Positions 7,959 through 17,636 of a stretch of DNA of 64,000 nucleotides are shown here, in pieces. This stretch comes from Flavobacteriales bacterium UBA974. GTDB taxonomy: Bacteria; Bacteroidota; Bacteroidia; Flavobacteriales_D; Sanyastnellaceae. The DNA lies in assembly GCA_002292405.1 (NCBI GenBank), contig DBBW01000017.1:1-64000 (forward strand), in the 5' to 3' direction. Both the position numbers and the translations under genes were made by a program. The notes beneath the pieces were generated by a model. It was not told the origin of the DNA and did not search any database. It was given only the letters and a program-made list of their open reading frames with translations. Within the stretch, counting starts at the first letter, position 1; every line of letters starts with the position of its first letter.

Positions 7959-9857
7959 ATGCAAAAGATTAAATCTATCGAGCAATATAAATCTCAGTAT
8001 GAAAAAAGTATTGAGAATCCAGAATCATTTTGGGCTGAAAAAGCTGAAAATTTTAATTGGATAAAAAAATGGGATAGGGTCCTAGAATGGGAGTTTAATA
8101 CCCCTAAAATTGAATGGTTCATTGGGGGGCAACTCAACATTACTGAGAATTGCTTAGACCGGCATCTTGAATCTAAAGGAAATCAAACAGCAATCCTCTG
8201 GGAGCCCAATGACCCGACAGAACAAGCTATAGAAATAACATACAATGAATTGCACAACCGAGTATGCTCATTCGCAAACGTATTAAAACGAAATGGTGCG
8301 AAAAAAGGAGATAGAATATGCTTATATATGCCTATGACTCCTGAGCTTGCAATTGCAACATTAGCTTGTGCAAGAATTGGTGCAATACACTCAGTTGTAT
8401 TTGCCGGCTTTTCTGCTAGATCATTAGAAGACAGAATAAAAGATGCTACATGTAACATTATTGTTACTGCAGATGGTGGTTATCGAGGAGCTAAAACTAT
8501 AGAATTAAAACAAATCGTAAATAAGGCGCTTGAAACATGTCCGAGTATAAAAAAGTCTATTGTTCTTATGAGAACAGGGGGGGAAGTGAATATGAAACCA
8601 GGGCGTGATGTTTGGCTTCATGAAGAACTTAATCAAGTAGATAACATCTGCCCAGCTGAGAAAATGAATAGCGAAGATGAGCTCTTTGTACTTTACACAT
8701 CTGGATCGACAGGCAAGCCTAAGGGAGTTGTACATACATGTGGGGGGTATATGGTATATGCTGAATACAGTTTCAGAAATGTATTTCAATATCAGGAGGG
8801 AGATGTATACTGGTGTACTGCAGATATAGGTTGGATAACTGGACATACCTACATAGTGTATGGTCCACTATTAGCAGGAGCTACAACAGTAATGTTCGAG
8901 GGGGTGCCGACATATCCAGATGCAGGAAGGTTCTGGAAAATTTGTGATAAACACAATGTAAATTTATTTTACACTGCCCCGACTGCAATTAGAGCACTTC
9001 AGGCTCGTGGCAATCAATTTGTAAATCCTTACAGTCTTCGTTCACTTAGAGTATTAGGGTCTGTGGGGGAGCCCATCAACGAAGAAGCATGGCATTGGTA
9101 TAACGATAAAATAGGAAAAGGTAATTGCCCTATAGTCGATACATGGTGGCAAACAGAAACTGGCGGAATAATGATCTCTCCTCTTGCAGGTATTACCCCG
9201 CTTAAACCAAGTTACGCAACTCTGCCTCTGCCAGGAATTCAGCCCTGCCTTGTTGACTCTGACGGAAATGAGATTGAAGGAAATGATGTTCAGGGAAACT
9301 TATGTATCAAATTCCCTTGGCCGAGTATGATTAGAACTACCTATGGAGACCACGATAGATGTCAACAAGTGTATTTTTCAACATACAAGGGAAAATATTT
9401 TACTGGTGACGGATGTCGGCGCGATGAAGATGGATATTATCGTATTACTGGAAGGGTTGACGACGTAATAAATGTGAGTGGACATAGGTTTGGAACTGCA
9501 GAAATAGAAGCTGCCATAGACGAACACGAAAACGTGGTCGAAACTGCCGTGGTTGGATTCCCACACGATATTAAAGGTCAAGGCATATACGCTTATGCTA
9601 TATGTCACTCACAACCTACAGACATGGATGCGTTTATTACGGAGGTACATAAAACTGTTATAGAATTTATCGGTCCCATTGCTAAACCTGATAAAATATT
9701 AATAGTTAGTGGTCTTCCTAAAACTCGTTCAGGTAAAATAATGAGAAGAATACTGAGGAAAATAGCAGAAGGAGACGTTAGTAATCTAGGTGACACTTCA
9801 ACTCTCCTCGATCCTAGTGTGGTGGAGGAAATTAAAACCAGTGCTGGACTAGCTTAA
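7959..9857 (+). CDS. acs: Acetyl-CoA synthetase
   Basis: An AMP-forming acyl-CoA synthetase that activates acetate to acetyl-CoA. At 632 residues it has the usual length. The nucleotide-binding loop YTSGSTGKPKG is at 246-256, followed by WWQTETGG. The C-terminal domain ends in SGKIMRR, whose lysine (K593) is the site acetylated to switch the enzyme off in homologues. With the beta-oxidation operon and sucC nearby it fits acetate and fatty-acid use. Composition looks more AT-rich than its neighbours by eye. It faces the RDD gene with a 10-nt gap. Confidence 0.96.
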   Translation: MQKIKSIEQYKSQYEKSIENPESFWAEKAENFNWIKKWDRVLEWEFNTPKIEWFIGGQLNITENCLDRHLESKGNQTAILWEPNDPTEQAIEITYNELHNRVCSFANVLKRNGAKKGDRICLYMPMTPELAIATLACARIGAIHSVVFAGFSARSLEDRIKDATCNIIVTADGGYRGAKTIELKQIVNKALETCPSIKKSIVLMRTGGEVNMKPGRDVWLHEELNQVDNICPAEKMNSEDELFVLYTSGSTGKPKGVVHTCGGYMVYAEYSFRNVFQYQEGDVYWCTADIGWITGHTYIVYGPLLAGATTVMFEGVPTYPDAGRFWKICDKHNVNLFYTAPTAIRALQARGNQFVNPYSLRSLRVLGSVGEPINEEAWHWYNDKIGKGNCPIVDTWWQTETGGIMISPLAGITPLKPSYATLPLPGIQPCLVDSDGNEIEGNDVQGNLCIKFPWPSMIRTTYGDHDRCQQVYFSTYKGKYFTGDGCRRDEDGYYRITGRVDDVINVSGHRFGTAEIEAAIDEHENVVETAVVGFPHDIKGQGIYAYAICHSQPTDMDAFITEVHKTVIEFIGPIAKPDKILIVSGLPKTRSGKIMRRILRKIAEGDVSNLGDTSTLLDPSVVEEIKTSAGLA

Positions 9858-9867
9858 ACAGCTTCTT

Positions 9868-10416
9868 TTAGGTTAAATCCTGATTGTTATAAATCGCGGT
9901 CTTAGCAATCTTATCGTGCAGTGCTTGACACTGATCGGTAAGAGCTAAAAAGCACCCAAAAAACATAACAACCCCTATCAAGGATCCAATAGGTTCAAGG
10001 AAAACTAGCCCTGTCAATAATGCTAGTATAGAAAAAACGCTCGAAGCATTTTTGATTGCCCAACGTTTTAAGTAAAGACTTAAATCTCCGGCACTTCCAT
10101 CTTCATTACCCACTTTATATCCAAGCACCATTTTCCCAGGACTTGCACCCGTAAAGGCTTCAATAAGAGAATACAAAAAATACCCAATCACATAACCGCT
10201 TATCAAACCAACTATCGCACCAATTCCAGCCCCAAGACCTGCTGCCTCTAGTGCACTTTCTATTTCTGCTATTTCTTCAACAGCTAATCCTATTGCACTT
10301 CCTGCGCCAAGCCCAAATACTCCAAAAATAGCTGCCAGAACTCCGGCAAAAATACCGGCAAAAATCCAATCAATAACTGCAGCTCCAAGACGTGGTAAAA
10401 ATCCAATACGTTTCAT
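9868..10416 (-). CDS. RDD family membrane protein
   Basis: A 182-residue integral membrane protein with the RDD signature: an early R-L-G-A-A-V-I-D motif in the first helix and PGKMVLGYKV after the glycine-rich helix pair. I count about four hydrophobic segments. RDD proteins are poorly characterised; some act as ion exchangers or membrane accessory factors. It starts 1 nt after the stop of the T9SS cargo gene upstream, so it is probably co-transcribed with it. The glycine/alanine-rich stretch at 20-75 is unusually long. Confidence 0.85.
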   Translation of the reverse strand: MKRIGFLPRLGAAVIDWIFAGIFAGVLAAIFGVFGLGAGSAIGLAVEEIAEIESALEAAGLGAGIGAIVGLISGYVIGYFLYSLIEAFTGASPGKMVLGYKVGNEDGSAGDLSLYLKRWAIKNASSVFSILALLTGLVFLEPIGSLIGVVMFFGCFLALTDQCQALHDKIAKTAIYNNQDLT

Positions 10417-10417
10417 G

Positions 10418-11536
10418 TTAATTTATTAATATGGTTGTTGAATAAAGTAATGCTTCTGTCTTCGAATAGAGAGATAAAAGATACATTCCCGAAACTAAAT
10501 CTACATCAAGTAATACACTATGTGAGGCAGGATTTATTTCATCAGAAAACACCTCCCTTCCTGAAGTCTCAGTAATTACAAAGATTTTTGCATTTAATGA
10601 TAAGGAGTTTAGATCAATTGCAATTTGGTTATTAGATGGATTTGGATAAACGGTAGGTGGGACTTTAAGTGACGTTTCAGAAACAGAAACAATAGGGCAG
10701 TAAATTCCGTTGGGAGCAAGTTGCGGCAATTTATAAGCAGGGTTATTTACTATACTATGCATCAGTGCATCAGTGTTTTCAAAAAGTTCAGGAGAGCAGG
10801 GCTCCCACTCCTCTTCAATTGCAGCACATATTTCTGGAGTATTTAGCACTCCCATATCTGTTGCAATGCACCAGTATAAATATTCAATAGCCATACACTC
10901 GTAATCACATGTAACATCTGTGTAGTGAAACCAAGCTTCTTCTGGGTATGAACCAGGAACTCCAAGAAATTGACCGCCGCGTGCGAGATCCATCGCTTGA
11001 CAAAGCAAGGATCCGCCGGGGGGGGCTAGAGCGAAAGTAGATGGATAAAGTTCAACATGACCACATACATTTATGGTGTGTAAAATTTCTTCTAAACAGG
11101 CATCTTCAAACCAATCAACTGGAGCCCATGGAGATATTTCTTGAGAGTATAAGACTGCTGAAACGCAAAATGAATCATCCCAATTATCCATCATAGCATT
11201 TTCAGCGGAGGATCCCTCATTAGAAAATAATGGCATGACAGCGTTAATGGTAATTAACTGCTCAGCTAAATCTATATCATCTACTACCCCATTTTCATCA
11301 TTATCTAAAAGTTCAGCACCGATAGAAGCTGCGTGAAGAAGTTGAGAATCGCTTACTCCAGGTTCTGCATAAAACTTAATCGTTCCTAAAACATTTATAT
11401 ATCTATCGAATTCAGAAAAAGCGGGATTCTCAGCATCTGGATTAGAAAGAATGTCTAGACAAGATGCTGTTTGAGCTAAAGAAGCAAAAGCTGTTAAAAG
11501 AAAAAGAAAGATGAATGCTTGTTGCTTTTTAAACAT
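10418..11536 (-). CDS. Secreted T9SS cargo with EF-hand-like calcium loop
   Basis: A 372-residue secreted protein of unknown function. It has a signal peptide (1-21, ending SLAQ), an EF-hand/dockerin-type calcium loop at 78-89 with D, D, N, D and D at the ligand positions, and a Cys-rich central domain. A segment at 149-160 (E, E, H153, H160) resembles a metal-binding helix but is not a standard HExxH. The C-terminal ~75 residues are a type A T9SS sorting domain starting VYPNPS. It heads a two-gene unit with the RDD protein. Confidence 0.8.
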   Translation of the reverse strand: MFKKQQAFIFLFLLTAFASLAQTASCLDILSNPDAENPAFSEFDRYINVLGTIKFYAEPGVSDSQLLHAASIGAELLDNDENGVVDDIDLAEQLITINAVMPLFSNEGSSAENAMMDNWDDSFCVSAVLYSQEISPWAPVDWFEDACLEEILHTINVCGHVELYPSTFALAPPGGSLLCQAMDLARGGQFLGVPGSYPEEAWFHYTDVTCDYECMAIEYLYWCIATDMGVLNTPEICAAIEEEWEPCSPELFENTDALMHSIVNNPAYKLPQLAPNGIYCPIVSVSETSLKVPPTVYPNPSNNQIAIDLNSLSLNAKIFVITETSGREVFSDEINPASHSVLLDVDLVSGMYLLSLYSKTEALLYSTTILIN

Positions 11537-11678
11537 GCTGTAATGTACACAAAAAGTCCATGAAAATCAAGAATGTCAAGTGATATGAAATTTTCTGATT
11601 TGATTTTAAAATACTACATAAATTTATATCTGTGAACAAAGCCGTAACAATCATCTACTTTCTAACCGAAATGTGCTT

Positions 11679-11798
11679 ATGATAAATTTAATCTTAACAG
11701 TGTTATTTATAATTACACTCAAATTTATTATGCATGCACAGGAAGTTTGTTGTAACTTTCCCTTAAATAATGCCTACACAAGAGACTATAGATTTTAA
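11679..11798 (+). CDS. Possible 39-residue secreted peptide ORF
   Basis: A short frame begins MINLILTVLFIITLKF and continues with MHAQEVCC, which looks like a signal peptide with an A-Q cleavage site typical of this genome. It stops 29 nt inside the MarR gene in another frame. It may be a real small peptide, an upstream ORF for the fad operon, or chance, since AT-rich DNA readily makes hydrophobic frames. Nothing else supports it. Confidence 0.15.
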   Translation: MINLILTVLFIITLKFIMHAQEVCCNFPLNNAYTRDYRF

Positions 11799-12228
11799 TT
11801 TGAGGTGGAGTTGGGCTAAGCTCGCCCGTCTTTATTCTGCTGAAGCGGAAAGAAGAGGGATCACTTTGTCTGTAGGTTATGCACTTTTAAGTATTGAACG
11901 TGAAGGAACACCAAGCACTAAGCTAGGACCAAGGATGGGAATGGAACCTACATCACTATCTCGCACACTTAAAGGAATGGAAAAGAAGGGGCTTATAGAA
12001 CGTCACCCTGATCCCAATGATGGAAGATCTGTAAGAGTATTCCTGACTCCACTTGGAGTTGACTCTCGCCGCCAAGCAAGAGATCTTGTCGTGGGAATTA
12101 ACAAACGCCTAGCCGCAATGCTTGGCTCAAAAACATTAAAAGAACTAAACGAAGGTCTTCAGCGATTAAACTCTATTCTCGAAGACCCAGAACATCTAAT
12201 GCCATTAAAAAATGAGCACACCTATTAA
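11770..12228 (+). CDS. MarR family transcriptional regulator
   Basis: A 152-residue winged-helix regulator of the MarR family. The recognition helix region MEPTSLSRTLKGMEKKGLIER is followed by the wing DPNDGRSVRVFLT, the family's most conserved segment. Members usually repress by binding a palindrome as dimers and release it on binding a small ligand. It overlaps the fadN start by 17 nt and leads the fadNAE genes, so it probably regulates beta-oxidation, perhaps sensing acyl-CoA. TAACTTTC at 11753-11760 is a near-consensus -7 element just ahead of the start. Confidence 0.93.
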   Translation: MPTQETIDFNLRWSWAKLARLYSAEAERRGITLSVGYALLSIEREGTPSTKLGPRMGMEPTSLSRTLKGMEKKGLIERHPDPNDGRSVRVFLTPLGVDSRRQARDLVVGINKRLAAMLGSKTLKELNEGLQRLNSILEDPEHLMPLKNEHTY

Positions 12229-14587
12229 ATCACATCAAATTCGTCGGGTTGCAGTCCTGGGATCTGGAGTTATGGGGTCGGCTATTGCCTGCCACTTAGC
12301 ACAAACAGGGTCAGAGGTTCTACTCCTCGACCTGCCGTCAAAAGATGGTCCAAAAAATAGCCCTGCAGAAGGAGCTTTGAAGGCTTCTCTGAAATCAAAA
12401 CCTGCTCCCCTCTATTCAAAGAGATTTGTGAAGCGTATTGAATGTGGAAATTTTGACGATGACCTTAGTCGAATTGCAGAATGTGATTGGATTATAGAAG
12501 TTATTGTAGAAAGGTTAGATATTAAACAACAGCTTTTTGAGCGTGTAGAAAAATATCGCAAGCCAGGAACTCTTATTACTTCAAACACGAGTGGTATTCC
12601 TATTTCTCAATTAAGTGAAGGGCGTTCTGAAGATTTCCAAAAGAATTTTTGTGGAACACACTTCTTTAATCCTCCTCGTTATTTACAACTCCTAGAAATA
12701 ATTCCTGGACCTAAAACAGATCTGAGGGTTATAGATTTCTTTATGGGATATGGAGAGTCCGTACTCGGTAAACAGAGCGTTCTATGTAAGGACACTCCAG
12801 CGTTTATTGCAAACAGGGTCGGAGTGTTTGCAATCCAAGCTCTTTTCCACACAGTAGAAGATATGGGGCTTTCAATTGAGAAAGTTGATAAACTAACCGG
12901 CCCAGCTATGGGGAGACCTAAGAGTGCGACATTTAGAACTTGTGACGTCGTTGGATTAGATACTCTAGTACACGTCGCTAATGGAGTAGCATCTAATTGC
13001 CCCAATGACGAAAGATCTGATTCCTTTAAAATTCCTAGATATGTTCAGCACTTGGTAGATAATAACTGGTTAGGAAGCAAATCCGGTCAGGGATTCTATA
13101 AGAAGACTAAAGACGCGAAAGGAAAGCGAAACATTCAAGTCCTCGACCTTAAAACTCTTGAGTATAGAGATCAAGAGAAAATAAAGTACGCAACGCTCGA
13201 GGCAGCAAAACAGGTTGACGATCTTAAGCCTAGAACGAAGCTGCTTTTCAATGGTCAAGACGAAGCTGGGGACTTCTATCGCAAAATCTTTACCGATGTG
13301 TTCTCGTATGTGAGTTATCGCATCCATGAGATTAGTAATGAAATATACAGAATCGACGATGCGCTTAGAGCTGGATTCGGTTGGGAGTTAGGTGCTTTCG
13401 AGAGCTGGGATGCGATTGGAATTAAGGAGGCTAGTGAAATTGCAAAAGAGCGTGGGCATAAAGTTGCGGATTGGGTTGGCGAAATGCTAGAAGCTGGTCA
13501 TGACTCCTTTTACAGAGTCGCTAATGGTACAAGAGAGTGCTATGATCCTGTGAGTAAAACATATAAAGTGATACCAGGCCAAGATGGCAGGGTGAATCTA
13601 GAATATTTGGGTGACGATAAGGTAGTTTGGTCTAATAGCGGAACAACCATCAAGGACATAGGGGACGGAATTCTAAATATCGAATTTCACACCAAGATGA
13701 ACTCAATCGGTGGGGAAGTGCTGCAGGGTCTCAACAAGGTCATAGACTTAGCGGAAGAGGGTTACAAAGGAGTGGTGATTAGCAACAATGGGGGTAATTT
13801 TAGTGCAGGTGCTAACGTAGGGATGATCTTCATGCTGGCTGTGGAACAAGAATGGGAGGAGCTCGATGCGGCAGTCAAGTACTTCCAAGATACGATGATG
13901 AGGATGCGTTACTCGGGTATTCCAGTAGTAGCAGCGCCTCACAATATGGCCCTTGGCGGAGGTTGTGAACTTTGCTTGCACGCCGATAAAGTGATTGCAC
14001 ATGCTGAAACATACATGGGTCTTGTAGAGTTTGGAATAGGAGTAATCCCAGCAGGTGGAGGGACAAAGGAATTCGTATTAAGACTATCGGACTCATTGAA
14101 GGACGGAGATATTAGAATTAATGCTCTGAGAGATAGCTTCCTTACCATAGGGCAAGCTAAAGTTGCAACTTCAGCATACGAGGCATTTGAACTTGGATAT
14201 CTTGTTGAAGGTGTTGATGAGGTATGTGTAAACCGACGTGATCAACTTGCAATGGCTAAAGCATCAGCAATTCAGCTAGCAGATTCTGGCTACACAAAAC
14301 CTATTGAACGTAAGGACATTACTGTCCTCGGTTCTGAAGGAATGGGGATTGTATATGCAGGGGCAAACTCGATGGCAGCCGGGAAGTATATCTCAGAGCA
14401 CGATAAGCTTATTAGCGAAAAACTCGGAAGAGTAATGTGTGGTGGAGATCTTACCGCTAAGCAGGAAGTGAGTGAACAGTATTTATTAGGTCTAGAAAGA
14501 AGGGCATTTGTGGAGCTTTGTACAGAGAGGAAAACGCTCGAGCGGATGCAGTCTCTTATTCAGAAAGGTAAAATCTTAAGAAATTAA
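12212..14587 (+). CDS. fadN: 3-hydroxyacyl-CoA dehydrogenase / enoyl-CoA hydratase
   Basis: A 791-residue bifunctional beta-oxidation enzyme. The N-terminal NAD-binding Rossmann domain has GSGVMG at 17-22, and the following 3-hydroxyacyl-CoA dehydrogenase region contains the NTSGIP and HFFNPPRY motifs. The C-terminal crotonase domain has the oxyanion-hole motif FSAGANVG. This dehydrogenase-first order and length match Bacillus FadN rather than E. coli FadB. The start lies inside the end of the MarR gene, suggesting translational coupling. FadA follows after 6 nt. Confidence 0.93.
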   Translation: MSTPIKSHQIRRVAVLGSGVMGSAIACHLAQTGSEVLLLDLPSKDGPKNSPAEGALKASLKSKPAPLYSKRFVKRIECGNFDDDLSRIAECDWIIEVIVERLDIKQQLFERVEKYRKPGTLITSNTSGIPISQLSEGRSEDFQKNFCGTHFFNPPRYLQLLEIIPGPKTDLRVIDFFMGYGESVLGKQSVLCKDTPAFIANRVGVFAIQALFHTVEDMGLSIEKVDKLTGPAMGRPKSATFRTCDVVGLDTLVHVANGVASNCPNDERSDSFKIPRYVQHLVDNNWLGSKSGQGFYKKTKDAKGKRNIQVLDLKTLEYRDQEKIKYATLEAAKQVDDLKPRTKLLFNGQDEAGDFYRKIFTDVFSYVSYRIHEISNEIYRIDDALRAGFGWELGAFESWDAIGIKEASEIAKERGHKVADWVGEMLEAGHDSFYRVANGTRECYDPVSKTYKVIPGQDGRVNLEYLGDDKVVWSNSGTTIKDIGDGILNIEFHTKMNSIGGEVLQGLNKVIDLAEEGYKGVVISNNGGNFSAGANVGMIFMLAVEQEWEELDAAVKYFQDTMMRMRYSGIPVVAAPHNMALGGGCELCLHADKVIAHAETYMGLVEFGIGVIPAGGGTKEFVLRLSDSLKDGDIRINALRDSFLTIGQAKVATSAYEAFELGYLVEGVDEVCVNRRDQLAMAKASAIQLADSGYTKPIERKDITVLGSEGMGIVYAGANSMAAGKYISEHDKLISEKLGRVMCGGDLTAKQEVSEQYLLGLERRAFVELCTERKTLERMQSLIQKGKILRN

Positions 14588-14593
14588 ACGATT

Positions 14594-15772
14594 ATGGACG
14601 CATATATAATTGGAGGATACCGCTCTGCGGTAGGTAGATCAGGAAAAGGCGTTTTTCGCTTTATGAGACCTGACGATTTAGGTGAGCAAGTAATTCGCCA
14701 CCTCATGAATGATTTTCCACAGCTCGACAAAGAGAGAATTGACGATGTCATTGTCGGAAATGCAACCCCAGAAGCTGAGCAAGGACTCAACATTGGAAGA
14801 ATGGTTTCATTAATGGGATTAGATACTGAGAAAGTTCCAGGAATGACAATCAACCGGTATTGTGCTTCTGGATTAGAATCAATCGCTATTGCTTCTGCGA
14901 AAATTCATACCGGAATGGCTGATTGTATTCTTGCAGGAGGAATTGAAACGATGTCCCCAATTCCTTTCGGGGGTTGGAGATTGGTTCCTAACTCTAAAGT
15001 TGCAAGAGACAACCCAGAGTGGTATTGGGGAATGGGGCTTACAGCTGAAGCCGTTGCAAATGAGTACAACATCAGTCGTGCAGATCAAGACACATTCGCT
15101 GTGGAAAGTCATATGCGCGCTGCAGCAGCGATTGACACCGGTAGGTTTGCTACTGGAATTGCACCTATTACAGTGGAAGAAACATATCTAGATAAAGACG
15201 AGCATCCAGCTACTCGAAGTACAGTTGTTGATACCGACGAGGGAGTTAGAAGAGCAACAACATCAGAAGCATTGGCAAAACTAAGAGCAGTATTCGCTCA
15301 AGGTGGGTCAGTGACGGCTGGGAACAGCTCTCAAACATCTGACGGAGCTGCATTTGTATTAGTAGTCAGTGAGAAGATGCTTAAAGAACTCAATGTAGAA
15401 CCTTTTGCAAGACTTAAGGCTTATCACGTAAGTGGCCTAGAGCCGAGAATTATGGGAATGGGACCTATTCATGCTGTACCTAAAGTATTAGAGCGAGCTG
15501 GACTTAAGCCTGAAGACATTGACTTATATGAACTTAATGAGGCTTTCGCTTCGCAAAGTGTAGCTGTTACTCGTGTACTGGGACTAGACCCTGCGATGGT
15601 CAACGTAAATGGGGGGGCGATAGCACTGGGACATCCACTAGGTTGCACTGGTTCAAAACTAACAATACAGCTCTTAGATGAATTGAAACTTAGAGAGGGA
15701 AAGCATGGAATTGTTACTATGTGTGTAGGAACCGGGCAGGGAGCTGCGGGGGTATTTGAATATTTAAAATAA
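14594..15772 (+). CDS. fadA: Acetyl-CoA C-acyltransferase (3-ketoacyl-CoA thiolase)
   Basis: The thiolase that cleaves 3-ketoacyl-CoA with CoA to release acetyl-CoA, the last step of each beta-oxidation round. It is 392 residues, standard for the family. The nucleophilic cysteine is C90 in NRYCASG; the catalytic H347 lies in GHPLGCTG and the second cysteine C377 in CVGTGQG. It sits between fadN and fadE with 6-nt gaps on each side, as in Bacillus fadNAE. Confidence 0.96.
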   Translation: MDAYIIGGYRSAVGRSGKGVFRFMRPDDLGEQVIRHLMNDFPQLDKERIDDVIVGNATPEAEQGLNIGRMVSLMGLDTEKVPGMTINRYCASGLESIAIASAKIHTGMADCILAGGIETMSPIPFGGWRLVPNSKVARDNPEWYWGMGLTAEAVANEYNISRADQDTFAVESHMRAAAAIDTGRFATGIAPITVEETYLDKDEHPATRSTVVDTDEGVRRATTSEALAKLRAVFAQGGSVTAGNSSQTSDGAAFVLVVSEKMLKELNVEPFARLKAYHVSGLEPRIMGMGPIHAVPKVLERAGLKPEDIDLYELNEAFASQSVAVTRVLGLDPAMVNVNGGAIALGHPLGCTGSKLTIQLLDELKLREGKHGIVTMCVGTGQGAAGVFEYLK

Positions 15773-15778
15773 ATTATT

Positions 15779-17578
15779 ATGAGCGACGAAACAAAAAATA
15801 TTGAAAGACCAATCACAGGTGGTGAGTTTATTATTCGCGATGTGAGTTGTGATGATATTTTTACACCTGAAGAGTGGACCGAAGAGCATCTGATGATGAA
15901 ACAAACGACAGAAGATTTCATTAAAGCAAGAGTAACACCCAACCTCGACGCTATCGATGCCCAAGAGGAAGGACTTATGTCTCAACTACTTGAAGAAGCA
16001 GGAGAGCTGGGTCTATTATCAAGTTCAATTCCAGAATCACTAGGTGGGATGGGTATGGACTTCAAGACATCTATGATTATCACAGAAGGAACTGGTGGTG
16101 GACACTCTTTTGCTGTGAGTTATAGTGCACACACAGGTATTGCAACGCTTCCTATTCTATACTACGGAAACGACAAACAGAAAAACAAGTACATACCTGG
16201 TCTTGCATCAGGAAAAATAAAAGGAGCATATTGTCTTACTGAGCCTAGCTCAGGATCTGATGCAAATAGTGCAAAATCACATGCAGTATTAACCGATGAC
16301 GGAATGCATTACAACCTGAACGGTCAAAAAATGTGGATCACCAATGCTGGATTCGCAGATATATTTATTGTGTTTGCAAAAATTGATGACGACGAGAACT
16401 TAAGTGCATTCATTCTTGAAAAAGAATACGACGGAATCACAATGAACCCTGAAGAGAAAAAGATGGGGATTAAGGGATCTAGTACACGTCAGGTTTTCTT
16501 TAACGACGTTAAAGTTCCCGTTGATAATCTTCTTTACGAGAGAGGTAAAGGATTTAAAATCGCTGTAAACATATTAAATATCGGACGTATTAAACTTGGC
16601 GGAGTTGTGATTGGATCGTGTAAAAAAGGTATCGCAATATCTTCAATGTACGCTAACGAAAGAGAACAATTCGGTCATTCTATTTCTAAGTATGGTGCGA
16701 TTCGTCATAAAATAGGCGAGATGGCTATCGCAACTTTCGCTTCTGAGGCAGCTGTATATAGAGCTACACAGAATATCGATGATGCTATATCAGCATTAGA
16801 AGCTGAAGGCATAGACCACGGGGAGGCTACCTTGAAAGGGATTGCTTCTTTCGCACCTGAGTGTGCTATGATGAAGGTGGTTTGTTCTGAAGTTACTGAC
16901 TACGTTGTCGATGAGGCAGTCCAAATTCATGGTGGTATGGGGTACAGTATGGAAACACAAGTCGAGAGAGCTTACCGCGATGCGAGAATAAACCGAATTT
17001 TCGAAGGTACAAATGAGATTAACCGCATGCTCACTGTAGATATGATTCTCAAGAAGGCGATGAAAGGAGAAATGGATCTTATGGGACCAGCTATGGAAGT
17101 GGCGAACGAGTTGACAGGAATTCCGGATTTCTCTCCTCCATCTTCTGATGTATACGAACGTCACCTTGCGTACATAAAAAACTTCAAAAAGGCGGTATTA
17201 ATGGTGGCTGGTTCTGCAGCTCAGAAACTGATGATGACCCTTGCTAAAGAGCAGGAAATATTGATGAGCATAGCAGACATGATGAACTGGACGTATTGTG
17301 CTGAATCTACTGTTCTTAGAGTCCAAAAGATACACAATGCAAAAGGAGAAGAAGCCGCTGAACTCGCTCTTGACGCTATGCAGACCTATGTCTATACTGC
17401 AGCAGATAAGATTAACGTTGCAGGAAAAGATGCTCTGGTAGGATTTGCTGAAGGTGACGAACTGAAGATGATGATGATAGGGATGAAGCGTTTCACAAAA
17501 GTAGAGCCATTCAATTGTAAAGAAGCAAGACGAAGAGTTGCTTTAGCTTGCTTAGAGAAAAACGACTATTGCTTCTAG
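15779..17578 (+). CDS. fadE: Acyl-CoA dehydrogenase
   Basis: A flavin-dependent acyl-CoA dehydrogenase for the first step of beta-oxidation. At 599 residues it is longer than short-chain enzymes (~380) and has the extra C-terminal helical domain seen in very-long-chain and Bacillus FadE types. The FAD/substrate segment CLTEPSSGSDAN and the IHGGMGY motif are present, and the catalytic base is probably E409 in FEGTNEI. It is last in the fadNAE run. Its electron acceptor (ETF) genes are not in the window. Confidence 0.95.
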   Translation: MSDETKNIERPITGGEFIIRDVSCDDIFTPEEWTEEHLMMKQTTEDFIKARVTPNLDAIDAQEEGLMSQLLEEAGELGLLSSSIPESLGGMGMDFKTSMIITEGTGGGHSFAVSYSAHTGIATLPILYYGNDKQKNKYIPGLASGKIKGAYCLTEPSSGSDANSAKSHAVLTDDGMHYNLNGQKMWITNAGFADIFIVFAKIDDDENLSAFILEKEYDGITMNPEEKKMGIKGSSTRQVFFNDVKVPVDNLLYERGKGFKIAVNILNIGRIKLGGVVIGSCKKGIAISSMYANEREQFGHSISKYGAIRHKIGEMAIATFASEAAVYRATQNIDDAISALEAEGIDHGEATLKGIASFAPECAMMKVVCSEVTDYVVDEAVQIHGGMGYSMETQVERAYRDARINRIFEGTNEINRMLTVDMILKKAMKGEMDLMGPAMEVANELTGIPDFSPPSSDVYERHLAYIKNFKKAVLMVAGSAAQKLMMTLAKEQEILMSIADMMNWTYCAESTVLRVQKIHNAKGEEAAELALDAMQTYVYTAADKINVAGKDALVGFAEGDELKMMMIGMKRFTKVEPFNCKEARRRVALACLEKNDYCF

Positions 17579-17636
17579 TATTTCTTACTCTTGAGTAAAA
17601 CCTAATTTATTATCAATATAGTCCTATTTTTACACC

